64,000 nucleotides of DNA. It comes from Humulus lupulus (Eukaryota > Streptophyta > Magnoliopsida > Rosales > Cannabaceae). Positions within the stretch are counted from its first letter, which is position 1. Each line of letters opens with the position of its first letter. Location: assembly GCF_963169125.1 (NCBI RefSeq), contig NC_084797.1:93033868-93097867 (forward strand), in the 5' to 3' direction. This document shows, one piece after another, positions 32,179 to 42,736 of the stretch. The notes under the pieces are model-generated. The model worked only from the letters and a program-made list of their open reading frames with translations, had not been told where the DNA came from and ran no database searches. The translations under genes and the position numbers were made by a program.

Positions 32179-34683
32179 TCAAGGCCTCTTGCCACGGGCG
32201 TTCCACCCAGCTGCCCGGGCAACGGCGTGCTCGCCAAAGGAGGAGAAATCGAAGTTAGGATCCTGCCTCCATACGCCATAAAGGGCGCGCTCTATGGATC
32301 TGTACTCAATAGCTGCCTTGTCCGCCTCTAAGGAAGCGACCCTCCCTTGCGACGTAGCTGTAGCAGCCTTGGCACCCTCAAGTTCGGCCTCTAAGGAAGC
32401 GACCCTCTCCTGCGACGCAGCCGTAGTAGCCTTGGCACCCTCGAGTTCGGCCTCTAAGGAAGCGACCCTCTCCTGCGACGCAGCCGTAGTAGCCTTGGCA
32501 CCCTCGAGTTCGGCCTCTAAGCTACCCTTTCCTGCAACATCATGGCCTTGGCAATCGCCCTCTTTTTCTTTTTTGATGAGGCAGAATCTTTCGCCAAGGC
32601 CTTCTCTATCTTAGACCTGGTTTTGGCAAGCTCCCTCTCGAGCTCCTGGACCTGAACCGCAAGACGGTCCCTCTCGGCATTCGACGTGGAAAGGTTATGA
32701 GCTGAGTCGGAAAATCCCTGAGCCACTGTATAGGTCTGCACAAGAAAAATAACAACAACAATGATAAGTAACAAAAAAAAGGGGAATAAAAAGGGATAAG
32801 GCCGACATAAGATGCATTAACTCACCCAAGTAGCAGAGCACGTGAGAGTCTCCCCAAGATCCGACATAGCGAAACTCCCAAGACCACTCCAATCAGCTTC
32901 AGGGAGGCCTGTGGCGATCTGGACATACCGTCGCCCGTAAGAGGCCATCATGCGGCACACCCAGGGTGCCCTTCTGAGCCAAGGGTACCTGGCTGAGTAA
33001 GGACAGACGACCCGCTCGCCGAAATAGGAGGGGGCGCAGGAAGATCGAAACAATGAGCCCCGGTAGATCAGGAGAGGGTGCAGGAAGATCGGGAAAGTAA
33101 GCCCCCGATGGACCGGGGTCGAGGGGAGCCTGAGGAAAAGCATCAAAGTCCTCAGGATAAGGGCAAACAAAATTCCTTGGCATGGCTTGTTGATTGTGGA
33201 AGTGGGAAGCCATGTTAGGGTCTAAAGGGGCAAAAGGAGGGCATCCTTCGGGGGATGAAGACAGCTGGTGAGGTTGCTCGTGTCCAAGGGAGACTCTCTC
33301 TAGCACGCACTTGGCCTCACCTTCATTCGAACGATGCTCAGCCGAAGCACCCTTCGTCTTCTTTGATCCGGGAATAGTCCACCAAAACCCAGGATCCGAA
33401 ACCGGGGACAGCTTGTGAAAGTTGAGTTTTTCCACAGTGAAGAGGTATGTAGCCCTTTTCTCAGAAAGGTTAGCATTGATGAGTGCATTCACCGCGTCCG
33501 CCTCTGACCCAACAACTCCAGGTATGGCGAAATGCTCTGCACGATTCACACAATTGTTGACACAAACATAAGTTAAAAAGCAGTAAGTTTCAAAAAGAAA
33601 AGAAAAAATGTGGCTTGAAGTACTTACTGGGAGCAGAACGAAAGTGCTCAAGAACAGAAAGGGGGCCTTGCACAAAGAAAAAGTCATGCTTCCAGGACCC
33701 CGGGTTGGACACAGCGCCCTCTATCAAGGGGACTAAAGTATTGACTTTTGCAGGAAATAAAAGCCCTTGGACTTAGGAGAGGGCATGAGCTTGTACATGA
33801 AATGCACCTCTTGGGCCATAGGAGCACGACAGACAAGTTCCATAAACGCGATGAAGAGGTGGCTCAAGGTTAGACAACTGTTGGGTGCCAGCTAAAGTGG
33901 AGCGAGGTCAAAATAGTTGAGAACCGCGATGAAGAACGGGTGTAGTGGGATTGTACCACCCACCTTCAGGATATGCTCGCTCATAGCCACGTAGCCTAGA
34001 TTTGGGCAGTTAGCCCAGCACTTGTCCAAAGGAACGTATAATGCGTATTCCGGAGGAACACGGTAGTTCTCTACTATTTCCATCAATTTATTTTCGGACA
34101 CATGGGACACTAAGGAGGATGCCAATAGAGGGGCAGTGTCCTGGTCATCAGCATCCACCTGTCGTTGCCCTCTCTTTGGCATATCTACAAAACCAAAAGA
34201 AAAAGGTGAGGAGGAGACAGAACACTTTACCCTCCATTTTTTCTTCCTAGCAAGAGTCTTCCACCGAGGCACCAGCTGCGAAAGCGCTAAACTAGGGAAG
34301 ATTGAAAATAAGGGCTGAGGAGAAGACGGGACAGCCCCATGATAGTCATTAGGAAAGAACAGGCTAGGAGGCTCAGGCGGGAGATGTCCCTCCATAAAAT
34401 CCAACTCCATGTGCAAATCTAAAAGGGTCACCCTAAGGTTCGCTACATGGTCGTTAAGGTCAAGGGGGAAAGGTACTCCGTCTCCTCTCAACACTGAGTC
34501 TATTTCGCTCTTTACCACCAAAATTTTACGCTTAAGTTCAGCCATATGCTCGAGGTGACGAATACGGGCCTGCCTTAAGGTGTCGTGGTCACGATAAGGA
34601 TTTTCCTCAGGGGACTCTGAGTCTGAAGACAAGTCAACAAACTCGACCCCCGGAGGAATGTCGAACGGACCTTCACCTGCCAT
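32179..34683 (-). pseudogene. Antisense gene of element D (Transposase_28-like plus coiled coil), degraded
   Basis: From ATG 34683 on the minus strand, an acidic and then Lys-rich N-terminus leads to a Transposase_28-like block (SEHILKVGGTIPLHPFFIAV). The block is cut by TAG at 33894-33892, apparently a former CAG, after which the family pattern resumes (LAPNSCLTL). A one-base shift lies near 33755. A donor CCA|GTAAGT ends an exon at 33628, and acceptor GTGCAG starts the next at 33536. This 91-nt intron has the same phase (1) and place as intron 1 in A. A further 90-nt intron (32825-32736) precedes a coiled-coil exon that includes three 63-bp repeats and a small deletion. The frame ends at TGA 32181-32179. 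Function is unknown, and this copy is not intact. Confidence 0.7.
32324..32512 (-). repeat. 63-bp in-frame tandem repeat, three copies
   Basis: Units start at 32324, 32387 and 32450. The second and third are identical and the first differs at six positions. Each encodes 21 residues on the minus strand (ELEGAKATTAASQERVASLEA), a coiled-coil heptad pattern in the antisense gene of D. Confidence 0.93.
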
Positions 34684-35130
34684 GAGACCTCATCCCGAAA
34701 GTAAAAATGGTTCACATATAAATGAGAGGATTTCTATAAAACACAAAGGAATGGGCTCAAAACCTCTAGGTACAAACGCTCTAAATGACCCACTACGGGG
34801 TATGAATAAAGGGGCATGCAACAAGATTAGCTCACGACAAGCTCAGGCCAAAATACCCCATCTCAAGCAGTGCTAATTTGGACCCAATGAACATAAGGAA
34901 AAAAGAAAATATACCTTAAGCAGGTAAACTGAGGCGCTGTCGTGGTCAAAAGAAGGTTGAGGGCCAAAAGCACCGTCACGGTCAAAAAGAGCCAAATGGT
35001 CGAAAGTACGCGTCTGCAAAAATAAACAGAAAAGATGTGTTAGCATTCAAATATCTGAAGGGATATAGACATACCAAAAATGAGCTCAAATATATATAAA
35101 AAAAGGGGGAGGAAACAATAACAAAAATGA
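34684..35130 (-). other. Likely leader of the antisense gene, element D
   Basis: No coding frame is convincing here. The stretch lies between the antisense ATG (34683) and the tRNA-like sequence. Confidence 0.35.
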
Positions 35131-35200
35131 TATAGTGGGGGATTGAACCCCTCACCTCTTGAAAGAAGAAGGAATCTCAAAACCACTAAGCTGAAGAGGT
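35131..35200 (-). ncRNA. tRNA-like sequence with A-box and B-box words
   Basis: On the minus strand TAGTGGTTTTG (35188-35178) resembles an internal pol III A box, and GGTTCAATCC (35149-35140) matches the B box. GGGG-TTCAATC-CCCC folds as a T arm with a seven-base loop. The acceptor stem does not pair, so it is not a functional tRNA gene. It may be a SINE-like or tRNA-derived remnant. It begins about 30 bases downstream of the antisense TATA box. Confidence 0.4.
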
Positions 35201-35230
35201 AAGGTGTAAATAATAGGCTAGACATGAAGG

Positions 35231-35240
35231 CCTATTTATA
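35231..35240 (-). promoter_or_regulatory. TATA box for the antisense gene of element D
   Basis: The minus strand reads TATAAATAGG, a strong plant TATA word, 557 bases upstream of the antisense ATG and 62 bases from the 3' LTR. Confidence 0.55.
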
Positions 35241-35287
35241 AGAAACAAAGAGAATAGTCTACCAGAGCACCTAAAGGTCCTCTCCTA

Positions 35288-35301
35288 GACTGGGGGGCAA
35301 G
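35288..35301 (+). promoter_or_regulatory. Polypurine tract of element D
   Basis: GACTGGGGGGCAAG directly precedes the TGTAGACG start of the 3' LTR. Confidence 0.8.
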
Positions 35302-37112
35302 TGTAGACGCTCAAAATTCCATGCTTGTAAAGGATCCAAAGCACACGCTAAGGTCCCCTAAACACCTTAATACACGGAACGCCTAAATACACGCTGCGCC
35401 ACCAAGGCACCGCGAGAGGCTCCTCTCCCATCGGTGCCGCACCACCTGAATCCGTGCGTGTACAGGACCTCACGGCGCACCTCGCGACACGCTACGCCAC
35501 CAAGGCCTCGCGAGAGGCGTCTCACTCATTAGTGTCGCGCGCGTAGGGCCTCGCGAGAGGCATCTCGCGCCATCAGTGCCACTCACCAACAGGGCCTTGA
35601 GAGAGGCATCTCACGCCATCAATGCTGCGCACGCATGGCCTTGCAAGAGGCATCTCACGCCATCAGTGTCACTCACCAACAGGGCCTCACGAGAGGCTTC
35701 TCGAGCCGATAGTGCCGCGCGCGCAGGGCCTCGCGCCATCAGTGCCACTCACCAGCAGGGCCTCGCGATGATAGTGTCGTACGCGCAGGGCCTCACGAGA
35801 GGCATCTCGCACCATCAGTACCACGCACCAGTAGGACTTCGCAAGAGGCATCTCGTGCCATCAGTGTTGAGCCACCAGAGCCTCGCGAGGGGCGTCTCGT
35901 GCACCTATCATCTACATCTTGTGGGTGGCCCTGAGGTACTTCGGGCGTCTTATGCCAAGGATCCAAGAGCTCTGTTTCGCACCACGACCCCTGCGTACAT
36001 CGGGTGTCACGCACCCTACACCTCAAGAGGGTGCCTCCTATGAAGTCCTATGGAGATCCTAACATTTAGAGGTAAAATCCCTAGCATAATTCAAAAGGAT
36101 CGTACTAGTACGATATTGTACGGGGTATGACCTTTAAGACCCCATATGTCTGATCCAAATACTCATGCCAGACAAGTAGTGGGGGTACTAGGAGAGGGGA
36201 CATGGCCTGTATGCTTCAAACTGGATGTCAGAGCCGACACCACCACCAGAACCACTACGCCTGGGGCCACTCCTCTGATACTATTACTCAATAAGTAGTG
36301 GAGGCATCCCCACAGACTCTGACCATGTACTAGGGGTGCACACGGGTCGGGCTTTCGAGTTTCAGGTTCATCGAGTTCGGGTTTTACGGGTTTCGGGTTG
36401 AGAAAAATGGTACCGAAATTGATCCAAAATTTTCAGGTTTTTTTGGGTTTCGGGTTTTATTTGTGTTCGGGTTCGGGTTTGATTCGGGTTGGGTTGGGCC
36501 ATTTGAGTTTTGGGCTGAAAAGCCAAATTTTGCAAAAATACCATTTTTTTACACTTTTTTTCAAGAATACCATTTTTTTCTTCAAAAAATACCATTTTTT
36601 TACACTTTTTTAAAAAATACCATTTTTTCAGATTTTGGGTTTGAACCCGAACCCGAGTTTTAACAAACTTCAAACCCGAACCCGACCCGACTTTTTTTGG
36701 GTTCGGGTCGGATTTAACCTGAATCCGACAGGTTTTCCCAAAAAACGGGTTTTCAGGTTGCGGGTTTGCGGGTTTTTCGGGTCAAATGTTCACCCCTACC
36801 ATGTACCGGAGCCGACACCACTACCCCTAAGACAACTCTCCTTACAGTGTACTCATGTACGATCTGGTCCCCTAGACCACAATGTATTAAGGGCCATAAG
36901 AGCCCACTATAAAAGGAACCCCACTTCCACTTGGAAAGGGGTTGGAAAAAATACTACAGCACTACACCATAAAAAATACAAGCTCATTTCACCATTTTCT
37001 TTCTGCAACTATTCTTTGAGTTTCTAATTAGATCTTTGAAGTTTTTCATTAGATAAGCTTTATATTTCAATTCTTCTAACTTAACTTGGTTGACGAGTTC
37101 TCACCGTCAACA
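35302..37112 (+). repeat. 3' LTR of element D, with an internal insertion
   Basis: TGTAGACGCTC to CACCGTCAACA. It is 1811 bp as found and about 1335 bp without the hAT-type element and its extra TSD copy, which fits the 1325-bp 5' LTR. The palindromic array is at about 35460-35905 and the TATA box at 36908-36915. Confidence 0.9.
36331..36798. mobile_element. Non-autonomous hAT-type element, 468 bp
   Basis: The ends read TAGGGGTGCACA and TGTTCACCCCTA, imperfect terminal inverted repeats. An 8-bp duplication CCATGTAC flanks it (36323-36330 and 36799-36806), the size typical of hAT transposases. The 5' LTR of D lacks it. Inside are mirror GGGTTCGGGTTT / AACCCGAACCCGA stretches and repeats of ACCATTTTTTTACACTTTTT. 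No transposase is encoded. Confidence 0.88.
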
Positions 37113-37757
37113 ATATTATTTTTTAATGAATAAATATATTGTTTTATTTTAATTGAATAAACAAATGAGAAAATTGGGGTGCACCATAAGGTGCTACACG
37201 CCATAGTGAGTGGCGCCCTAGTTACCATGTCTCTGAGATTTGAATTTGAATTGTTTAAATTCAATATGTTAAAATATGATTAATTTTTTAAATTGATTAA
37301 TTATTTAATTGTTTTTTAATTTGATTAAAATAGTAATTAAATAAAATATCCTAACTAATCATTTTTTGAAAGAGAGATATAAATAGTTTATTATCTCTAG
37401 TTTTTTCAAACGACATAATTTTGATTAAGAATTTTCCAAGCCTGAAATTTGTGAAAAAAATCTCTACGCCTTCTCTCTTCTCCAAACTCTCTAGATCTCA
37501 TGCGTTGAGAAATTCTAGAGAGTCTAAATCAAACCTTTGTAAATCACATGTGGCCACACACATCCTTATGTGTTTTAGGATAGACTTGGAAGACTACGAT
37601 GTGATTCTAAATCAGCTCGTCTATGTGGATTAGATGATCGCTTGAATATAAGAAAAGATAGGTAGGACACTTAATAGGCATCAAAAGGTATTTTTCTATA
37701 TTCTATTTACATTGATTTAATGTGTATATATATATGTGTGTGTGTATTGATCCTGGC
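37113..37757 (+). repeat. Copia-type LTR, second part
   Basis: This continues the LTR broken at 23946. It has a TATA box (GATATAAATAG near 37376) and then a leader-like tract. TGGTATCA, a partial tRNA-Met primer site, follows at 37759-37766. The LTR lacks a clean CA end. No coding region of the same element follows. Confidence 0.45.
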
Positions 37758-37789
37758 TTGGTATCATTATTTTTAAAATCACCCCCTTT

Positions 37790-38283
37790 TGCTGTCACTC
37801 TGATTTGCTATTTTAATACCAACAATAACTTCTTCTTCTAAAGTAATGACTAGTCATAAATGAGTCAAACCTCTTGTAGTATTGTCTGGGTGATTGTTTT
37901 AGGTCATAAAGAGAATTTTTCTGAAAACACACATAACCCTTTTTTTTTCTTGAAACAATAAAGCCCTCTGGTTGCTACATATAAATATCCTCTTCAAGTT
38001 TTCCAAGTAGAAAAACAATCTTCATGCTTAAGCTCAAAGTCATGCAGTGTCACTATACAAAGTAAGCCGCGAATTGAACTATGCTTGACAACAAGAGAAA
38101 AAACATCGTTGTAATTAACACCTGGAATCTAACTGTATCCTTTAGAAACTAGCCTTGTCTTGTACTTGGGCTCTTCAACTCCTAGTGTGCCTTCTTTTCT
38201 TTTAAACACCCATTTACAATGAATAACTTTCTTACCCTTAGGTAAACACACTAAATCCCATGTGTTAGTCTTTTGAAGTGATT
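37790..38283 (-). pseudogene. Ty1/copia reverse transcriptase remnant
   Basis: On the minus strand, upstream to downstream, the motifs TWDLVCLPKGKKVIHCKWV and KTRLVSKGYS are followed, after decay, by QPEGF, SLYDLKQSPRQYY and RFDSFM. This is the classic copia RT order. Many stops and shifts are present. Its 5' part lies beyond the solo LTR inserted at 38289. It ends abruptly near 37.79 kb without RNase H or an LTR of its own. Confidence 0.85.
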
Positions 38284-38288
38284 CCATC
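38284..38288. repeat. TSD CCATC, left copy
   Basis: Repeated at 40590-40594, flanking the solo LTR. Confidence 0.85.
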
Positions 38289-40589
38289 TGTAACGACCCA
38301 AAATCACTAATAAGGTTTAAGGGCCTTGATTGGTGTGCCAGGAGGGCATGTTGGGATTTATGTGTGATTTTATTAGTTAAATGCATGGTTATGATTTAAA
38401 GCATGTTATTTTACTATTTATTTATCTGAGATGCATGACTATGTGTATTAGTATGCATGTAGGCCCTGATTGTGTTTGAAGGGCATAATTGTAATTTTGG
38501 CCATGATTGGGCACAGCTGTATTGATATGTGATATTTGTATTCTGTGAATTGTACCACGTGAGTGTGGTGTTATTATTGTGATGTACGTGCCGAGACGGT
38601 CCTAGAGAGCAAGTTAACTTAAAAGTCACAACGGGTTATTATACCCGGCTCGGGAGGAGCCTAGGGGTACTTTGGGAATTTTATGGTTAAGTTGAGATTT
38701 AGCGGGTAATGGTTATTGGAGATTTAGTAACCTGGGTAACCATTAGTTACTGTTGAGAGTAACAAGTTAGGTGAAAGAAATGGTAGAATTGCAATATAGG
38801 AGAAAGGACTAGAGTGCCCTTGAGGTGTAGTTAGCAAAGGGTTTTGATGAAGGGGTAAAATGGTAATTTGGCTGGGAATTTGATATATTGCAGCTGGGAA
38901 AAGGGGTACACGGTTTAGGCATTTGGGTTATATGTTGTTTTTGTTAAAAAAAAAATAAAGAGAGGAAAAGCTAGAGGAAAGCTAGGGCAATGAGAGGAAG
39001 AAGAAGAAGGGAGCTGAAACTTGAAGACTTAGGGGATGAACCAAGGAAGCTTAAGGTTGGATTCTTCATTCAAGGTAGGGTTCTATGCAATTTTAAGATT
39101 TGTTTCTGTTGTGGTTTAGGAATTTGAAGCATGGTTTAAGCTATTCAAGCTTTGGTTTATGTTTTTGGTTTATGGGTTTAGATTTCTTAAGTTGAGATCA
39201 AATGGGTGGAATTTGAGTATGATTGTGTTATTGAGTTGGGTTATGATGTTTATGGGTTGATGTATGGTCTATTTGAAGTTTGGAATTGAGTTTTGGGGTT
39301 GAGATATGTGTTTGGGTTGGTTTGGAGGCATTTTGGATGAAGGAGTTGAAGGAGAAAAACCCAGAAATTTTGGGTTCGTATGGGCGCGCCGCGGCCCTAT
39401 TCTTGGGCGCCGCGGCGCAAGGCTGGTTCCAGGGGAGGTGTGGCCTCTGACTTGTTAAGCGCCGCGGCCCTGTAGGGATGAGCCGCGGCGCTAGGCCATT
39501 TTCAGGGCACCAAAATTTGCATTTTTGAGCTTTTGCTCCGGGGGTTCGGGGGACGTTTCCGATGAATTGTTTTAGGAATTTGGGAGTCCCGAGAGTGTGG
39601 GATTGGTCCCGGGAAGCGGTTTTGAATTGATTAGTATTGAGGGATGTTTCGTGTGTGTTGTGACTAGGTTATTGGAGAGGCTCGTGCTTGAGGGCCGTGC
39701 TCGCGGATTTAGTGCATCAGGAAGCTCGGAATACAGGTAAGAAAACTATAACACCCGTAGGATAGGGCATGGGCCCATAGTATGATTGCGGGGCGCGACC
39801 CTATGTTGCACGTTGCATGATGAGATGATTGCAGGGCACGGCCCTATATTGCATCACATGTTAGGATGCAGACTTAAATGAATTAATATTTGTTTGAATG
39901 TTGTTGTGTGATACTATATGTGTGATTATAATAAAATGAACGGCAAGGGCCGAGAGCGGCGTAGGCCGGGTGCGGCAGCGGGGCCGAAAGTAACACTTAG
40001 CCCATGGGATGCTATAGTCAGGGCAGGGCCCGGTGGATACATGTGTTATCCTTACGGTGAGAACCGATACCCCAGGCTTCGGTAAGGCTTCTGGGGCGGC
40101 ATGGCCGTGTTTGCTTAGTCTAATGGTTGTCTTGTTTACTATCTGATATGATTAACTGTATATTTGCATATGTTATGTTCTGCATGAGTTTTCTTGCTGG
40201 GCTTCGGCTCACGGGTGCTCCGTGTTGCAGGTAAGGGCAAAGACTGAGTCAACCAACCATGAGTACGGAGAGCGTGAAGCGACGCGTACATGTTTGGCCT
40301 GCCCGACTGCTTTGGTTGGGGGTTTGTTTGAAAATGGCTGTAATAATCTATGATTTTTAGAACTGATCAACTGTAAACTTATTTCAAGATGTAAATAGTT
40401 TTCAAACCTTATTTTGGGATCCCAATCGTTTAATACTAGAAGTTTTTATTAAGTCAACGCACTTTCAAAGATTACAGCCTTAACTTTTATTAGATACACT
40501 TTTGTTTCAAAACCTCGGTTAGCGAGTACATTGCACGGTTTTGTCTTAAAACTCACTTAGTAACGGCTCTAAGGAAGTAGGGCGTTACA
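38289..40589 (+). mobile_element. Tekay-type solo LTR
   Basis: 2301 bp, TGTAACGACCCAAAATCACT to AGGGCGTTACA, flanked by CCATC. The start and several internal words match the LTRs of element G. It contains a GC-rich patch near 39.38-39.50 kb with GCGCCGCGGC words. It splits a copia pol relic. There is no internal region, so the rest was probably lost by LTR recombination. Confidence 0.9.
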
Positions 40590-40594
40590 CCATC

Positions 40595-41715
40595 TCCTCG
40601 TACATAGCTCTAATCTAACTGTGAGCATCCTTACATCAAACTGACTCACAATAAGTTGAAGGTTCTTCAATAGAATAAATATTCTCTGCCACATTTAAAG
40701 CATAAGCCACCAAATCTGCCTCAGCATATCTCTGTGGAGGCTGAATAATTCTTTTATCTTTGTCTGTTGCTATAGAATTTTGTGGTTGTGCTTGAATTGG
40801 TGGAGACGTATCATCAATTTGTACCTTAGAACTGGGTTGAGAAGAACTTCCTGAAACAATTTCTTAATTAAACTGTAATTCCTCCTGCAAACTAGAACTT
40901 TGTTGTCATTTTTCACATAAATCTTTAGAAGATAAATCATTAAGTATACATTTTCATAAAAAATAACATCTATGCTAACTATACCTTACTAGTTTTTGGC
41001 CACCAAAAACTTATACCCTTTAACACATTCTTTATAACAAAGAAAGACACATTTTTAAGATCTAGGTTCTAGTTTTCCATTACTAACATGTGCATAAACA
41101 TGACATCCAAAAATTCTTAAATCAGAGTAATTAGCAGGAGTGCCAGACCATATCTCTTGCAGAGTCTTTTTGTAATAACTGTCGAAGGAAAGCGATGAAT
41201 AAAAAAATATGTTGTAGAAGCGGCTTCAACCCAAAAAGACTTTGGTAGATTAGCATTGGAGAGCATGCAATGCAGCTTATCCATCAAAGTCCAATTCATT
41301 CGCTCCGTGACACCATTTTTCTGCGGTGTACGAGGGAGTGTAAGATGTCTCAAAATACCCTCAGACTTGCAAAGAGCATTAAACTCACAAGAACAAAACT
41401 CGAAACTATTATCAGTGCGAAGATAATTTATTTGCCTTCCAGTCTACTTCTCAATCTGGTCTTCCACTGCTTGAAAGTAGCCAATGCATCACTCTTATGA
41501 TTCAGAAAAAACACCCAAAATTTTCTGGAGAAATCATCAATAATAGTCATCATATAACTCACGCCTCTAGAAAGTACTATAGACTGGCCCCATAAATCGG
41601 AGTGAACATAATCAAGAATTCCTTTAGTGTTGTTAATACCATTATAGAATCTAACTCTCTTTTGCTTCCCAAAAACACAATGTTCACAGAGCTGTAAATG
41701 ACTAATACTTTGGCC
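40595..41715 (-). pseudogene. Ty1/copia integrase remnant
   Basis: Read on the minus strand from about 41.7 kb: the gag-pre-integrase motif HLQLCEHCVFGKQKRVRF, then LDYVHSDLWGQ and the first core region (MMTIIDDFSRKFWVFFL), and a C-terminal block at 41353-41117 (PQKNGVTERMNWTLM, ANLPKSFWVEA). The linker toward RT occupies the rest down to the solo LTR. Stops and shifts are frequent. Order and strand match the RT remnant left of the solo LTR, so they are one relic. Confidence 0.85.
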
Positions 41716-42731
41716 ATTTATTTAATTAAATATTATCCCATTAGTTAAATTAAAATTTAAACTGAGCACTTGAATGGGTCGAGTCTGGATGGGCAATCCA
41801 TTGAGTCATGGACATAGGCCCAAAGTCCAATATCTCTCACTTGCACATCCCAAGTGTGTGGTACACATCTTCTCATCATCACCTAGTAGTTTCCATTCAT
41901 ACTGGCTAATGAATCGTGCGACCATTGAGCCACTTGGAAAGAAAGGTTGAGAGTGCTATAACAAATCTTGTTACGACTAGCATAGTACATCCGTCAAGAA
42001 TGTCTTGTATGTCCTAGATTAACCCAGTTATTTCAGATCGAGCGTCCCAATCCCTCAAGTTATGACAATTTTACAAGCAATGCTCAAGATCTATATATTT
42101 CTTAGTTATGCTTTTACAATTATTGAAGCATACCCATTTGCAATATAATTCACGAGAGCTAATGCAAACTCATGATGTAACTCAAAATTGTCTTCCTTTC
42201 ATCCTCATGCTATTTAGCTTTGATAAACTGCTTGCCCAATTATGTTCTTTTAGATTGAATGAAATCGTCATCTTAATAAAATATTAATTTTCTAGTATCC
42301 AAATTAACCATAATAATTATTTAGTGTGCTAAACTTAAATCTATAATTATCAAGATTAAATTATATTGAATATCTAAACACCTAGAAAATTTCTCATTTT
42401 TCTTCTAATATAAAATTTGTTATTTTAGTTTCTAAGTTGCCAAATTTAGAAATTTATATTTTGAAAACCATTACTCTAAAAATTCCCAAACTTTGCAGAA
42501 TCAATCTTTGCTATTCTGAGAAGTTTCTTGCCAAATTTTATAGAAAAATAACGATTTTTTCTTGGAAAAAACTAGTTTCAATGACCCCCCCCCCGCCCCT
42601 TAAAAACTACCCAGGGAAATTTTAATCTTTTCCTTAAATTTGAAAATTCATAAAATCCAATTGGTATATTATTTAAGTTTGAAATTTATTAGGCCCATAT
42701 TATAGTATGTAATAATTGCACATACAAAAAA
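41716..42731. other. Unclassified AT-rich sequence
   Basis: No gene, LTR pair or domain is recognisable in this 1.0 kb. It includes a C-rich run at about 42584-42600 (CCCCCCCCGCCCC). Parts could belong to the upstream region of the copia relic or to a minus-strand LTR whose right end is at 55720. Confidence 0.3.
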
Positions 42732-42736
42732 TTAGG

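Larger units (their letters stand above)
23947..37112 (+). mobile_element. Tat-type Ty3/gypsy retrotransposon (element D), with a hAT-type insertion in its 3' LTR
   Basis: The element has both LTRs, a PBS, a broken gag-pol, a repeat-rich spacer, a degraded antisense gene and a polypurine tract. The flanks TTATT (23942-23946) and ATATT (37113-37117) match at four of five bases. The first 195 bases of the two LTRs differ at about 17 sites, so it is much older than A. Its gag-pol is close to element E and more distant from A. Confidence 0.88.

Noticed and set aside
32294..32614. 106-codon plus-strand ORF with Ser/Ala repeats
   Set aside because: It is the complement of the in-frame coiled-coil repeat of the antisense gene, which has a clear heptad pattern.
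34195..34245. Additional intron within the first exon of the antisense gene of D
   Set aside because: Donor- and acceptor-like words exist, but the interval is only about 46 nt, below the usual plant minimum, and the frame is open through it.
36640..36780. Telomere-like repeats in the hAT-type element
   Set aside because: The words are GGGTTCGGG and AACCCGAACCC, not TTTAGGG, and they lie within a clear TSD-flanked insertion.
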